A stretch of DNA of 64,000 nucleotides from Acidobacteriota bacterium. GTDB lineage: Bacteria > Acidobacteriota > Terriglobia > Bryobacterales > Bryobacteraceae. The notes beneath the pieces are model-generated. The model made no database searches. It saw only the letters and a list, made by a program, of their open reading frames with translations, and was not told where the DNA came from. Shown in pieces: positions 47,065 through 56,264 of this stretch; the stretch's first letter is position 1; each line of letters starts with the position of its first letter. The stretch covers positions 55,587-119,586 of the forward strand of contig JAFLBB010000002.1 in NCBI GenBank assembly GCA_017304135.1, given 5' to 3'. A program made the translations under genes and the position numbers.

Positions 47065-48189
47065 CTATACGAGTTTTCCAAGCTCGTTCCCCAACCGATC
47101 CATATCCTTTTGACTATTGTAAAAGTGTACACTGATTCGCAGATTGCCGTGGCGCGCCGACACCAGCACGCCCTGTTCCTTCAATCGTCGCGCCAGTTCG
47201 CCCGCCTCCCGGCCGTCAAACCGGACCGCGATAATGCCCGAATCAAAGTGCGGCTTCTCGTCAAACAGCAGCGTGCCGCCCAGCCCGCGCACAATGCGGC
47301 GGCAATCGGCCGCCAGTTCCCGCACACGCGCCTCAATCACGGCCGGGCCGAGTTCCAGCATCAAGCCGACGCTCGCCTCCATGGCGTAGAGCAGCGGAAA
47401 GGCGAGCATCGCCCCCTCATACTTCTCGGCCTTGTCTGAGAAGCGGGGAGCCCCGTGATGCAGGTGGTTCACGTTGCGCCAGTCGTAGTCGCTGCGCCAG
47501 CCTACCACGTCGGGCCGCAGCCACTGGCGCACCTCTGGCGCGACATAGGCGAAGGCCGCCCCGGTCGGCGAGAGCAGCCACTTGTAGCCATGCACGGCCA
47601 GCACGGACGGCTGCACCGCGCGCACGTCGAACGCCAACGCCCCCAGGCTCTGCGTGCCATCCAGGAAAAGCAGCGCCCCGCGCTCGCGCGCCATCCGCGA
47701 CAACTCCTCCAGCGGCGGCCGGAATCCGTTGGTGTAGTTCACCGTGCTGGCCACCACCAGCCGCGTGCTCCCGGTGAGCGCCTTGGGAAGCCCGTCCCAA
47801 TCCGTCTCGACCAACTCCACGCCTCGCTCGGCCAGCGTCGAGGGGACATAGATGTTGTTGGGAAACTCGTTCTCGAAGGTCACCACGCGGTCACCCGCGC
47901 GCCACTCCATGCCGCCCATCAGCAGCGACAGCGCCGAGGCCGCATGCGGCAGGAAGGCGATGTCGTCGCTTTGGGCATGGATCAATTGCGCCACCGTACC
48001 GCGCAGGCGGTCGACGTCGTCGAACCAATTGAGGAAGTCCCAGCAGGCCAGCTCATCGCGGTGCTGGAAATGGCGGTTCATCGCCGCCACCGTCCGCACC
48101 GGCATCTGGCCGAAGGTCGCCGTATTGAGGAAAGTCCACTCCCGCAGCGCCGGAAACTCCGCGCGCACGGCTCCCCAATCGACGCTCAT
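47065..48189 (-). CDS. Class V aminotransferase-fold PLP enzyme
   Basis: This fold-type I PLP protein resembles cysteine desulfurases and isopenicillin-N-epimerase-like enzymes. The 374-residue product shows EWTFLNTATFGQMP at the start, DIAFLPHAASALSLLMGG, RLVVASTVNYTNGFRPPLEE, LLFLDGTQSLGALAF and the PLP lysine in VHGYKWLLSP. The active-site cysteine loop of SufS/IscS enzymes is not obvious, so it may be a lyase or transaminase rather than a sulfur donor. It lies four bases after proS and 13 before the TPR regulator, in a single minus-strand run. Confidence 0.85.
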   Translation of the reverse strand: MSVDWGAVRAEFPALREWTFLNTATFGQMPVRTVAAMNRHFQHRDELACWDFLNWFDDVDRLRGTVAQLIHAQSDDIAFLPHAASALSLLMGGMEWRAGDRVVTFENEFPNNIYVPSTLAERGVELVETDWDGLPKALTGSTRLVVASTVNYTNGFRPPLEELSRMARERGALLFLDGTQSLGALAFDVRAVQPSVLAVHGYKWLLSPTGAAFAYVAPEVRQWLRPDVVGWRSDYDWRNVNHLHHGAPRFSDKAEKYEGAMLAFPLLYAMEASVGLMLELGPAVIEARVRELAADCRRIVRGLGGTLLFDEKPHFDSGIIAVRFDGREAGELARRLKEQGVLVSARHGNLRISVHFYNSQKDMDRLGNELGKLV

Positions 48190-48193
48190 CGCA

Positions 48194-49924
48194 TTACGCC
48201 TTCGCCTTCGGCATCGCCTCGGCCACCAGCGCAGCCACCTTGGCAGCAGCCTCGCCGACGGCCGCTTCCATCATCGTTTTGCCTGCGCGCACCGCGATTT
48301 CCACTTTGCCCTCGCTCAGCTTCTTGCCCACCGTGATGCGATAGGGAACGCCGATCAACTCGGCGTCCTTGAACTTCACACCGGGCCGTTCATCGCGGTC
48401 GTCGAGCACCGCGTCCAGCCCCAGGGCCTTACATTCGGCATAGAGCGATTCGGCCGCCATGCGCTGCCCTTCATCGCTCATGTTCACCGGTGTCACCACC
48501 ACAGTGAACGGGGCAATCGACACCGGCAACACGATGCCGTCCTTGTCGTGATAGAGCTCTATGGCTCCGCACAAAATGCGCTCCACGCCGATGCCGTAGC
48601 TGCCCATGATGGGCGTGAATTCCTTGCCGTCCTCGCCCAACACGCGCAGGCCCATCGACTCCGAGTAGCGGTAGCCAAGCTTGAAGATGTGGCCCACCTC
48701 CATCGCCTTGTCGATGCGCAGCGCCTCGCCCGTGCCCGCGCAGGTATCGCCGGCGTTCACCTGCCGCAGGTCGGCCCACTCGGGTTTGAAGTCCTCTTCA
48801 GGCGTAACGTTCCTCAGATGGTAGTCATCCTTGTTGGCGCCGCAGATCATATTCTTGCGGCCCTTCAGCGCCATGTCGGCGATCAGGCGGATCTTCTTCG
48901 TGTCGATACCCACCGGACCGAGCGAGCCGGCATCGGCGCCGAGCGCCTCGCGCATCTCTTCCGGATGCGCCGGACGCACCTCCTGAGCTTTCAGGTACGA
49001 GCTGAACTTGGTTTCGTTCAACGAATGGTCGCCACGCAACACAACGAGTACCAACTTGCCGTCGGCGGCCATCACCAGGCTCTTCATTTGCGACGTCTCC
49101 GGCAGTTTGGTGAACGCGCTCACCTCGGCGATCGTCTTCTGCCCAGGCGTGTGAAACTCTTCGGGCGCCAGATCGCCCTCGGGATCGGCCACACCCGGCG
49201 CCACCGGCACGCTCACGGCCTTCTCCATGTTGGCCGCATACTTCGAGGCCGGCGCATGGACCACAAGGTCCTCGCCAGCGTCGGTCACCACCATGAATTC
49301 GTTGGACTGCGAGCCGCCCATCGAACCCGAATCCGCCTGCACGTCGAAATACTGCAAGCCGCAGCGGTCAAAGATGCGGCAGTAGGTTGCGTGGTGCGCG
49401 TCGAAGGAACGGTCCAGGCCCGCCGCATCGACGTCAAACGAGTAGCTATCTTTCATCGTGAACTGCCGCGTGCGCAGCAACCCGCTCTTCGGCCTCGGCT
49501 CATCACGGAACTTCGTCTGAATCTGATACCAGATCTGCGGCAGTTGCTTGTAGCTGCGCAACTCGCCGCGCGCCACCGCCGTCATAACCTCCTCGTGCGT
49601 CATGCCCAGGCAAAGCGGACGCCCGAAGCGGTCGCGCAGGCGGAACATGTTGTCGCCCATCACATCCCAGCGGCCCGATTCCTGCCACACCTCGGCCGGA
49701 TTGAGCGCCGGCAGGAAGAACTCCTGCGCCCCCATGGCGTCCATCTCCTCGCGCACGATCTTGGTGATCTTCAGAATCGACCGCTGCGCGAGAAACAGGT
49801 AGTTGTAGATGCCGGCCGAAAGCTGCCGCACATAGCCGGCGCGCACCATCAGCCGGTGGCTGGCCACCTCTGCGTCAGCCGGATCTTCGCGCAACGTGGG
49901 GATAAAGAGCTTGCTCCAGAGCAT
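48194..49924 (-). CDS. proS: Proline-tRNA ligase
   Basis: This cytoplasmic enzyme charges tRNA-Pro. The 576-residue protein is the long bacterial type with an editing domain inserted between motifs 2 and 3. It shows [41 protein letters not shown]-like [30 protein letters not shown] split over residues 105-135, [14 protein letters not shown], and motif 3 [10 protein letters not shown], then the anticodon-binding domain at the C-terminus. Start at ATG 49924. No clear promoter is seen in the 141 bases shared with divergent rpiB. Confidence 0.96.
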   Translation of the reverse strand: MLWSKLFIPTLREDPADAEVASHRLMVRAGYVRQLSAGIYNYLFLAQRSILKITKIVREEMDAMGAQEFFLPALNPAEVWQESGRWDVMGDNMFRLRDRFGRPLCLGMTHEEVMTAVARGELRSYKQLPQIWYQIQTKFRDEPRPKSGLLRTRQFTMKDSYSFDVDAAGLDRSFDAHHATYCRIFDRCGLQYFDVQADSGSMGGSQSNEFMVVTDAGEDLVVHAPASKYAANMEKAVSVPVAPGVADPEGDLAPEEFHTPGQKTIAEVSAFTKLPETSQMKSLVMAADGKLVLVVLRGDHSLNETKFSSYLKAQEVRPAHPEEMREALGADAGSLGPVGIDTKKIRLIADMALKGRKNMICGANKDDYHLRNVTPEEDFKPEWADLRQVNAGDTCAGTGEALRIDKAMEVGHIFKLGYRYSESMGLRVLGEDGKEFTPIMGSYGIGVERILCGAIELYHDKDGIVLPVSIAPFTVVVTPVNMSDEGQRMAAESLYAECKALGLDAVLDDRDERPGVKFKDAELIGVPYRITVGKKLSEGKVEIAVRAGKTMMEAAVGEAAAKVAALVAEAMPKAKA

Positions 49925-50065
49925 GATGGGTGTCCGTGAAAAAGTCCGTTTCGTGGGGTGTCCGGTTCCGGCCTGCCTCGTTCGCGCGGTGCGTGGCTGC
50001 TGCGCGGCGGGGGCCGGAATTCGGGAAACCCCGATTTTAGCATGGTAAAATTAGAGCAAACCCCC

Positions 50066-50509
50066 ATGAAAATCGCTCTCGCCGCCGATCATGCCGGCTT
50101 CTTGTTGAAGGAAAAGCTGCGCGAACATCTGCGGTCGGCGGGCCACGAGGTGACTGACCTCGGCACCACCTCAACGGAGTCCACCGACTACCCCGACTTC
50201 GCCGCCGCTGTCGGCCGCCAGGTCGCTTCCGGCGAGGCTGAGCGGGGCATTCTCGTGTGCTCCTCCGGCGTCGGCATGTCGATTGCCGCCAACAAGATCC
50301 ACGGCGTCCGCGCCGCCATGGGCACGCACACCGATGAGGTCGCCCTCGTGCGCGGCCACAACGACGCCAATGTCCTCACCCTCGGCGCCACCTTCACCCC
50401 AGAGCCCGAGGCGCAGGCGATGGTCGACGTCTTTCTCAGCACCCCGTTTGATGGCGGACGGCACGCCCGCCGCGTCGGCAAGATCATGCAACTGGAGAGC
50501 AAGCCGTAA
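50066..50509 (+). CDS. rpiB: Ribose-5-phosphate isomerase B
   Basis: This pentose-phosphate enzyme interconverts ribose 5-phosphate and ribulose 5-phosphate. The 147-residue protein has ADHAGFLLKEKL at the start (D8, H9), YPDFAAAVGR and the catalytic cysteine in GILVCSSGVGMSIAANK (C65), then RAAMGTHTDEVALVRGHNDAN. The ATG at 50066 starts the usual MKIALAADH; the upstream in-frame extension is unconserved. TAAAAT at 50046-50051 is a plausible -10 giving a very short leader. glyA follows after 39 bases and is probably co-transcribed, linking pentose phosphate and one-carbon supply. Confidence 0.95.
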   Translation: MKIALAADHAGFLLKEKLREHLRSAGHEVTDLGTTSTESTDYPDFAAAVGRQVASGEAERGILVCSSGVGMSIAANKIHGVRAAMGTHTDEVALVRGHNDANVLTLGATFTPEPEAQAMVDVFLSTPFDGGRHARRVGKIMQLESKP

Positions 50510-50548
50510 GGCGCGCCTCCGCCGGCCCCAGGAGATTCCGATAGCACC

Positions 50549-51859
50549 ATGTCCAGCACCAACTCTCAAGAACAGCAGCGGATGGCCCGCACCCTCGCTC
50601 AAGTTGATCCCGCCGTGTATGAGGCGATCCAGCAGGAGCTCGACCGCCAGAACTCACGTCTGGAACTGATTGCCAGCGAGAACTTCACTTCGGAAGCCGT
50701 GCTGGAGGCCACCGCCAGCGTTTTCACCAACAAGTACGCGGAAGGCTATCCCGGCAAGCGCTATTACGGCGGCTGCGAGTATGCCGATGTCGTCGAGAAC
50801 CTCGCCCGCGACCGCGCCAAGCAGTTGTTCAAGGCCGAATACGCCAACGTCCAGCCCCACTCCGGCTCGCAGGCCAATGCCGCCGCTTACTCGGCCGTGC
50901 TCAACCCGGGCGACACAATCCTCGGCATGGACCTGGCCCACGGCGGCCATCTCACCCACGGCCACAAGCTCAACTTCTCCGGCAAGCTCTATAACATCGT
51001 GGGCTACGGCGTCCGCCCCGACGACCACCGCATTGATTACGACAAGCTGGCCGAACTGGCCGCCCAGCACAAACCGAAGCTGATCGTCGCCGGCGGCAGC
51101 GCCTACCCGCGGATCATCGACTTCGCACGATTCCGCCAGGTGGCCGATTCCGTGGGCGCGCTGCTGATGGTGGACATGGCCCATTTCTCGGGTCTCGTCG
51201 CCGCCGGGGTTCACCCCAATCCCTGTGAATACGCCGACATCGTCACCTCGACCACCCACAAAACACTGCGCGGTCCGCGCTCCGGCCTCATCCTGTGCCG
51301 CGAGTCCCTCGGCCCGGCCATCGATAAGAATGTCTTCCCAGGCCACCAGGGCGGGCCGCTCGTCCACGTCATCGCCGCCAAGGCGGTTTGCTTCCTCGAG
51401 GCCTTACAGCCCGAATTCGTCGAATACCAAAAGCGCGTGAAGGCCAACGCCGCCGTCCTGGCACAGGGTATGATCGACGCCGGATTCAAGGTCGTTTCCG
51501 GTGGCACCGACACCCACCTCATGCTCGTCGATGTCTTTTCACAGGGCGTTCGCGGGAAGGAAGCCGAGCACTCGCTCGACCGCGCCTTCATCACCGCCAA
51601 CAAAAACGCCATTCCCTTCGACACCAACCCGCCGATGAACCCGAGCGGCATCCGCCTGGGAAGCCCGGCCGTCACCTCGCGCGGATTTGGCGAGGATGAG
51701 ATGAAACAGGTGGCCGCCTTCATTGCCGAGGTCCTCACCGCCATTCCGCAGGGCGAAACCAAGCTCGCCGAGGCCGAAGCCGCGGTCCGCCGCAAGGTCG
51801 GCACGCTCACCGAGCGCTTCCCGCTCTACTCCTGGAAGTTCGCCCATTCACCGGCTTAA
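50549..51859 (+). CDS. glyA: Serine hydroxymethyltransferase
   Basis: This PLP enzyme makes glycine and 5,10-methylene-tetrahydrofolate from serine. The 436-residue product carries the family landmarks: [65 protein letters not shown] and the PLP lysine in [20 protein letters not shown] lies about 13 bases before the ATG, a little far but usable. It follows rpiB and precedes a glycosyltransferase by 31 bases. Length and motifs are those of an active enzyme. Confidence 0.97.
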   Translation: MSSTNSQEQQRMARTLAQVDPAVYEAIQQELDRQNSRLELIASENFTSEAVLEATASVFTNKYAEGYPGKRYYGGCEYADVVENLARDRAKQLFKAEYANVQPHSGSQANAAAYSAVLNPGDTILGMDLAHGGHLTHGHKLNFSGKLYNIVGYGVRPDDHRIDYDKLAELAAQHKPKLIVAGGSAYPRIIDFARFRQVADSVGALLMVDMAHFSGLVAAGVHPNPCEYADIVTSTTHKTLRGPRSGLILCRESLGPAIDKNVFPGHQGGPLVHVIAAKAVCFLEALQPEFVEYQKRVKANAAVLAQGMIDAGFKVVSGGTDTHLMLVDVFSQGVRGKEAEHSLDRAFITANKNAIPFDTNPPMNPSGIRLGSPAVTSRGFGEDEMKQVAAFIAEVLTAIPQGETKLAEAEAAVRRKVGTLTERFPLYSWKFAHSPA

Positions 51860-51890
51860 CTCATGACGAGCCGATCCGGGAGTCCATCAC

Positions 51891-53042
51891 GTGCGCATCG
51901 TTCTTGACGCCCGGCACATCCGCGACTTCGGCATCGGCACCTACATCCGAAACCTCGTCCACACGCTGGCCCACATCGAGCGGGACGACGAGTTTTACCT
52001 GATCTGCTCCACCACCAACGAGGCCGACTTCGCCGGGTTGCCCGCCAACTTCCACGTCGTCCCCTACGCCCAAAGCGACCGCGCCATTCAGGACAACGCC
52101 GCCTTCCCCCTTTTCCTCAGACGCTTCCGCGCCCAGGTACACCACATCCCGTTGAACCGCGTGCCCTACTGGATGCTGCGCCCCTATGTCGTCACAGTCC
52201 ACGACATGAGCCGCCATCTCTATTCCACCGATTCGCGCTTCCATCGCCAGGTGAGCATGTGGAAAAGCCGCCATGGACTGCTCCGCGCCAGCCGTGTGAT
52301 TTCGGTCTCCACAGCGACGCGCCGCGACGTCGAGGAGGTGTTCCGCGTGCCTCCCCATCTGTTGCGCACCATCCCCAACGCCCTCGACCCTCGCTTCCTC
52401 GCCCTGGCCGCCGACGACGCCGGACGCGCCGAGCGCAAACGCGCCCTGAAACGCTACCAGGTGGATTACCCTTACGTCCTGTACGCCGGAAACATCAAAC
52501 CGCAGAAAAACATCCCCCGGCTCATCGAAGCCTTCGCCGTCCTCCGTGGCGAACTCGTCTCCCACCCCGTCTACAACGACATCAGGCTCATCATCATCGG
52601 CGACGACATCGTCCAACACCCGAGCGTCCGCCGCGCCGTCCACCAGATGCGCATCGGCGGCGCCGTCCGCTTCCTCGGCTTCGTCCCTCAGGATATGCTG
52701 CAAGCCTTCTATGAGTCGGCTGAGCTGTTCGCGTTCCCCTCACTGTACGAAGGCTTCGGCTTGCCGCCGCTGGAAGCCATGGCGTGCGGCACTCCGGTGC
52801 TGACATCCAACGTCAGTTCCCTGCCCGAGGTGGTGGGCGACGCCGCGCTCACCGTGAACCCGGAGAACGTGTTCGAAATCGCCCGCGGGCTCAAGGAAAT
52901 CCTCCTCGACGACGCGCTGCGCTCCTCGCTCATCGAAAAGGGGAAGGTGCGCATTAACCGGTTCTCGTGGGATCAAACCGCGCGCGAAGTCCTGGAAACC
53001 TATCGCGAAGTAGCCGCCTTGGGCGCCGCAGGCAGGCGCTGA
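51891..53042 (+). CDS. Glycosyltransferase family 4 (GT-B fold)
   Basis: The 383-residue protein has a GT-B fold: an N-terminal Rossmann half opening [20 protein letters not shown], and a C-terminal nucleotide-sugar half with [41 protein letters not shown] and the donor-binding [20 protein letters not shown]. It is close to mannosyl- or rhamnosyltransferases that build surface polysaccharides at the cytoplasmic side of the membrane. The exact sugar is unknown. It starts with GTG after glyA. Its last 43 bases overlap the convergent XRE-type regulator gene. Confidence 0.9.
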   Translation: MRIVLDARHIRDFGIGTYIRNLVHTLAHIERDDEFYLICSTTNEADFAGLPANFHVVPYAQSDRAIQDNAAFPLFLRRFRAQVHHIPLNRVPYWMLRPYVVTVHDMSRHLYSTDSRFHRQVSMWKSRHGLLRASRVISVSTATRRDVEEVFRVPPHLLRTIPNALDPRFLALAADDAGRAERKRALKRYQVDYPYVLYAGNIKPQKNIPRLIEAFAVLRGELVSHPVYNDIRLIIIGDDIVQHPSVRRAVHQMRIGGAVRFLGFVPQDMLQAFYESAELFAFPSLYEGFGLPPLEAMACGTPVLTSNVSSLPEVVGDAALTVNPENVFEIARGLKEILLDDALRSSLIEKGKVRINRFSWDQTAREVLETYREVAALGAAGRR

Positions 53043-53398
53043 AGCTGGATCGGCCGCAGTTCCCTTCCCGGGGGCCTCCGCCTCGCCGCCAAATCTTCGC
53101 CCGAAACCAGGTCGCCGACCGTGAGATTGAGCTCGAGCATCAATAGATCGGCGACTTCAGCCGTGAGGATGCGGGCGCCCTTCAGCACGTTGTGGACATG
53201 AGCTTGAGACATGCCGATGCGCTTGGCCAGATTGCGCTCCGTCAGCTCTCCGTTTCGGATGCGCCCGTTCAGATTGGATTTCAAAGCCACCAGCAGGTCC
53301 TGCATCAACAAGGCCGGCACCTCCTCCGTTTCAATAGCTAATTGAAATATAGCGCGAAATAAGTTCCGTTTCGATAAGAAATTCTCACACATTGACAT
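53000..53398 (-). CDS. XRE-type helix-turn-helix protein
   Basis: The 132-residue protein has a helical N-terminus (LFRAIFQLAIETEEVPALLMQDLL) and an XRE helix-turn-helix around residues 52-95 (LTERNLAKRIGMSQAHVHNVLKG, followed by EVADLLMLELNLTVGDLV). It is likely a small DNA-binding repressor. A TATTAT -10-like hexamer lies six bases before the ATG with no ribosome-binding site. The last 14 codons overlap the glycosyltransferase gene on the other strand. It is divergent from the Cys-rich HTH protein, and the 203-base gap is AT-richer than the surroundings and contains a palindrome, a possible operator. Confidence 0.78.
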   Translation of the reverse strand: MSMCENFLSKRNLFRAIFQLAIETEEVPALLMQDLLVALKSNLNGRIRNGELTERNLAKRIGMSQAHVHNVLKGARILTAEVADLLMLELNLTVGDLVSGEDLAARRRPPGRELRPIQLQRLPAAPKAATSR

Positions 53399-53601
53399 AC
53401 TTTAATAATATCAAGCGAATCTAGTATCGCTTTTGTATTCAATGCGGATTGATCCTTCTCTCCCCACAAGTGGGGGTATTCTGCCTCCCCCAATTCTCCA
53501 TGATATTGACGATTTATCTCGATCCTATACCATCACTACTGTTGGTCACGCCGTCCAGACAAGTCGGCGAACATTCGAGAGAGAAATACGGACTACTCAC
53601 T
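53399..53601. promoter_or_regulatory. AT-richer divergent control region with a palindrome
   Basis: This gap between divergent regulator-like genes is visibly lower in GC than its neighbours. It contains TATTAT (minus strand, 53410-53405) six bases from the XRE start, the palindrome CCCCAC-AA-GTGGGG at 53462-53475, and on the plus strand TTGACG (53506-53511) with TACCAT 16 bases on (53528-53533) as a weak promoter for the downstream gene. No other gene is supported here. Confidence 0.45.
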
Positions 53602-54186
53602 ATGGAATGGACACGATCGGAAACACTTGCACTCGCCCATCAGCAGTGCGCTCACTGTCATGGGCTTGGCCTTCTGCTCGGACGCAAATCGCACTGGTCT
53701 CCCTGCAATTGCGTCTTGCGCTCGGTCTTCCGCGCCTGTTACGCGCGGTTCCGCCGCTGCGTGGAAAAGGAGAAGCACCTGAGCCACGTGACCCTCCATC
53801 TGATGGGCGGCAAGAACCAGCGCCGCAGTTGGGGCCGCAAGGATGAAGAGTACATCGCCGATTTCACGCTCATGTCCAAGCGCCACCTGGATGAGGCGGA
53901 ATATCAGATATTCAAATTCCATTTCTTACTCGGCGCGGATTGGAAACTCTGCTGCCGGCGTTTGAACATGGAGCGCGGCAACTTCTTCCACGCTGTCTAC
54001 CGCATCCAGCAGAAGCTGGGGCGTGCCTTTCGCGAGACCAAGCCCTACGGCCTGTTTCCGCTCGACGAGTACTTCAACACGCTCTCGCGCCGCGAAACCC
54101 AACCCCGCATGCTGGAGCTCGCCAACGACCCCCGGCGCAACACGCTTTCCTTCCCGGTAACGACCCGCCTCGACAAAGCCGCTTAA
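53602..54186 (+). CDS. Unknown protein with Cys-cluster and sigma-region-4-like helix-turn-helix
   Basis: I do not recognise this 194-residue protein by name. Its N-terminus has a zinc-ribbon-like cluster (QQCAHCHGLGLLLG at residues 16-28, then CNC at about 40 and FRACYARF), similar in pattern to the CxxCxGxG knuckles of DnaJ and phage antiterminator Q proteins. The C-terminal half (YQIFKFHFLLGADWKLCCRR, NFFHAVYRIQQKLGRAF) reads like a sigma-region-4 or ArpU-type helix-turn-helix. It may therefore bind nucleic acid or RNA polymerase, but this is inference. ATG at 53602 is the first start that keeps the Cys cluster. Its neighbours are the divergent XRE gene and a downstream hairpin. Confidence 0.55.
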   Translation: MEWTRSETLALAHQQCAHCHGLGLLLGRKSHWSPCNCVLRSVFRACYARFRRCVEKEKHLSHVTLHLMGGKNQRRSWGRKDEEYIADFTLMSKRHLDEAEYQIFKFHFLLGADWKLCCRRLNMERGNFFHAVYRIQQKLGRAFRETKPYGLFPLDEYFNTLSRRETQPRMLELANDPRRNTLSFPVTTRLDKAA

Positions 54187-54212
54187 TTCCCACCAGAGCC
54201 CTGCCGCAGTCC

Positions 54213-54239
54213 GGCCGCCGGCCTTACCACCCGGCGGCC
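54213..54239 (+). terminator. Strong hairpin after the Cys-rich HTH gene
   Basis: GGCCGCCGG and CCGGCGGCC form a perfect nine-base-pair stem around a nine-base loop, followed by GTTTCCTGTTT. It is 27 bases past the stop and probably ends that transcript before the DUF1080 promoter. Confidence 0.6.
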
Positions 54240-54269
54240 GTTTCCTGTTTGCGGCCCCCATCCAGGCGG

Positions 54270-54275
54270 TACAAT
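54270..54275 (+). promoter_or_regulatory. -10 element (TACAAT) of the DUF1080 gene
   Basis: TACAAT (five of six consensus) ends seven bases before the ATG at 54283, and no ribosome-binding site is present. Leading bases GCGGTACAAT repeat the GCGCTACAAT context seen at 3447-3455. TTTGCG at a 16-base spacing is a weak -35. Confidence 0.5.
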
Positions 54276-54282
54276 ACACCCC

Positions 54283-54924
54283 ATGCTCGTTCTTGATCGC
54301 CGGACACTGCTCGCTGGATTGGCCTCGCCTCTGCTCACCGCGGCCGCACCGCCCTCGGCGTGGCGGCCGCTCTTCAATGGCAAGAACCTCGATGGCTGGG
54401 AACAGATCGGCGACGGCGTCTGGAGCGTGATGAGCGACGGCACACTGCTCGGCGACCGCAAGCCGAAGGAATCGCACGACCAAGCCTGGGTCTACACGAA
54501 GGAGGAGTTCGGCGAGTTCGACCTCGAGCTCGACTTCTGGACGCGGCTCGGCGGCAACTCCGGCATCACCCTCCGCGACCACACGCGCGCCAAGTACGCC
54601 GTCTACCCCAACCACGACCGCGAGCGCACGCCCTCGCACAACGGCTACGAGGTGCAGATCTCCAACGGCTACGCCAACGACCCCTATCCAACGGGCAGCA
54701 TCTACCTCTTCGCCAAAGCGAAGACGGGCTCTCAGAAGCCGGGCGATTGGAACCGCCTCCGCCTGGAGTCGCGCAACGAGATCATGCGTACGTTCCTCAA
54801 CGGCGAGAAGGTCTGTGAACACCCCGGCGACCCGGCGCGACCCAAGCGCGGACCGATCGGCTTGCAACTGCACGACCCGAACAGTGTCGTGATGTTCAAG
54901 AACGTCCGCATCCGGACCTACTAA
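54283..54924 (+). CDS. Exported DUF1080 (3-keto-disaccharide hydrolase-type) protein
   Basis: The 213-residue protein has a short signal (RRTLLAGLASPLLTAAA) and one DUF1080 domain: WRPLFNGKNLDGWEQIG at the start, WSVMSDGTLLG, FDLELDFWTRLGGNSGITLR, NGYEVQISNGYAND and WNRLRLESRNE. This LamG-like beta-sandwich domain includes enzymes that hydrolyse 3-keto-glycosides, and it is common in Planctomycetes and Solibacter-type bacteria. The active-site residues cannot be judged from sequence alone. A TACAAT -10 seven bases before the ATG suggests a leaderless transcript. It is followed 36 bases later by the split transporter. Confidence 0.82.
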   Translation: MLVLDRRTLLAGLASPLLTAAAPPSAWRPLFNGKNLDGWEQIGDGVWSVMSDGTLLGDRKPKESHDQAWVYTKEEFGEFDLELDFWTRLGGNSGITLRDHTRAKYAVYPNHDRERTPSHNGYEVQISNGYANDPYPTGSIYLFAKAKTGSQKPGDWNRLRLESRNEIMRTFLNGEKVCEHPGDPARPKRGPIGLQLHDPNSVVMFKNVRIRTY

Positions 54925-54960
54925 GGAACAACCCGCGCCACGGTGGTGTCCAAGACTGGG

Positions 54961-55974
54961 ATGAGCGCGCCCAGCGAACCCGAACCGGCGAGCCCGTGGA
55001 GTGCGGCGGCGCTTCTGGCGGGGGTGTTTCTGAATGCGTTGTTTCTCGATTTCGTCGCGACGTTCTACACCAACTTTGAATATGTGTGGCTTCTGGCGCT
55101 CAGGTTGACTCTGTATGCAGCTTTCCTTTGCTTCGGCGTCATCTACTTCCCGTTGCAGCTGGGAGAGCGGTTCAACGGGGGCGTCGACGAGGGAATCGCC
55201 TTTGCCCTGGGCAATGGGATGGCGTGGGCGGTGCGCAATCTCCTTATCCCCATCTGGGCAAGTGTGTGGTTCGTGACGCTGGCTTCCTTTGCCACCTCGA
55301 CGCTGGACACCGCGCTGCTAACAGCGCGGACTGGAGCGGCACACTGGCCCAATTGGCGGGTGCTCCTGTCGATCATCTGGCTGCTACTGATTGCCCCTGC
55401 CGCATCAGGCTCGCTGGTGCGGTTGGCACAATCGTCGCTTTTCGTCGTGAAGGTGTCGGTTGTCCTGATTTTCGGACTTGCTCTGTCCACCGCACGCTAC
55501 GTGCCGGAGGCGATTGAGAGAATTCGTGAATGGGAGGGATCAGCGCCTTCCTTGGAACCGGCCCTCCTTTTTTGGGTGGTCCCACCGCTTGTGGCCTGCA
55601 GCCCACTCATTCGAACCGTGCTTGCGGATCGCAGAACCATTCGCAAGGTCTTGATGTGGGGAGTGGCCATTCCGTTCTTGTTCGCTGTCTGGGCCGCGTT
55701 GTCCACAATGGCCGGTGCGTCTGTGCTCGAAAACGGGTTTCGAAAGATTCCCCTCTATTCACACTACGCCGGCGCCCGCTTCAACAAGCTGGGCTGGGTG
55801 AAACTGCTTTTGCTCACCTTCACACTGCTGACGGCTTCACGACTGGCTGCGAACGTCGTGACACATGCTCTCGTGCGGAGGGGTGGGATCGTAGCTGGAA
55901 CAACGGTGACGGCGGCACTACTCGTACTGCTTCTGCCAGTCATCGATCGTTTTGGGACACTCTCTCCTGGATGA
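54961..55974 (+). CDS. Polytopic membrane transporter, first fragment (frame interrupted)
   Basis: The 337-residue fragment has about nine hydrophobic helices (ALLAGVFLNALFLDFVATFY, LALRLTLYAAFLCFGVIYFP, SIIWLLLIAPAASGSLV, VSVVLIFGLALST, LLLLTFTLLTASRLAANVV, TTVTAALLVLLLPVI). The frame ends at TGA 55972-55974 just after IDRFGTLSPG. The next frame, from ATG 55971, continues with three more helices, so the two together would give a 12-helix secondary transporter of about 430 residues. The family is not identified. The break lies at a CTCTCT run (55960-55965), where two extra bases explain the shift. ATG at 54961 is preferred over GTG at 54943. GC content is lower than in most neighbours. Confidence 0.6.
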   Translation: MSAPSEPEPASPWSAAALLAGVFLNALFLDFVATFYTNFEYVWLLALRLTLYAAFLCFGVIYFPLQLGERFNGGVDEGIAFALGNGMAWAVRNLLIPIWASVWFVTLASFATSTLDTALLTARTGAAHWPNWRVLLSIIWLLLIAPAASGSLVRLAQSSLFVVKVSVVLIFGLALSTARYVPEAIERIREWEGSAPSLEPALLFWVVPPLVACSPLIRTVLADRRTIRKVLMWGVAIPFLFAVWAALSTMAGASVLENGFRKIPLYSHYAGARFNKLGWVKLLLLTFTLLTASRLAANVVTHALVRRGGIVAGTTVTAALLVLLLPVIDRFGTLSPG

Positions 55975-56264
55975 TCTATATCTCGATCCCGTTTGCACCG
56001 CTCATGGGAGTTGCATGCGGCGTCTATGCCGCCACCGGAACTGAAGGGGCACGAGCCAGACCCGGGGACCAAGCTTGCGCCATCGTAGCGTGGCTGGCAG
56101 GGTGCGCCGTTGCCTCATCGCCCATGTGGGTATCTTCCGAAGATGATCGACAGTTCTTCGCGGGACACCATCTGTTGGGCTGGTTGGTCTCGTTCGCCCT
56201 CACCTGGCTCACCCTCCGCCTCTACCCCTTGATGCAAAACATCGTCGTGCGCGAGCGCAGGTAG
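55971..56264 (+). CDS. Polytopic membrane transporter, C-terminal fragment
   Basis: The 97-residue fragment has three hydrophobic helices (MIYISIPFAPLMGVACGVYA, ACAIVAWLAGCAVAS, HLLGWLVSFALTWLTLRLYP), the expected ending of a 12-helix transporter. Its frame runs upstream of the ATG as GTLSWMIYISIPF if two bases are removed from the CT repeat at 55960-55965, joining it smoothly to the first fragment. Alternatively the ATGA overlap could allow it to be translated separately, which would be unusual for such a fragment. Its last 43 bases overlap the PQQ-propeller gene on the other strand. Confidence 0.55.
   Translation: MIYISIPFAPLMGVACGVYAATGTEGARARPGDQACAIVAWLAGCAVASSPMWVSSEDDRQFFAGHHLLGWLVSFALTWLTLRLYPLMQNIVVRERR

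Noticed and set aside
47852..49939. 695-residue open frame antisense to proS
   Set aside because: Shadow of proS codon bias; His/Arg/Leu-rich and lacks any recognisable domain or start signal.
48194..50509. A divergent regulatory unit between proS and rpiB
   Set aside because: The 141-base gap has a TAAAAT for rpiB but no palindrome or proS promoter that I can support.
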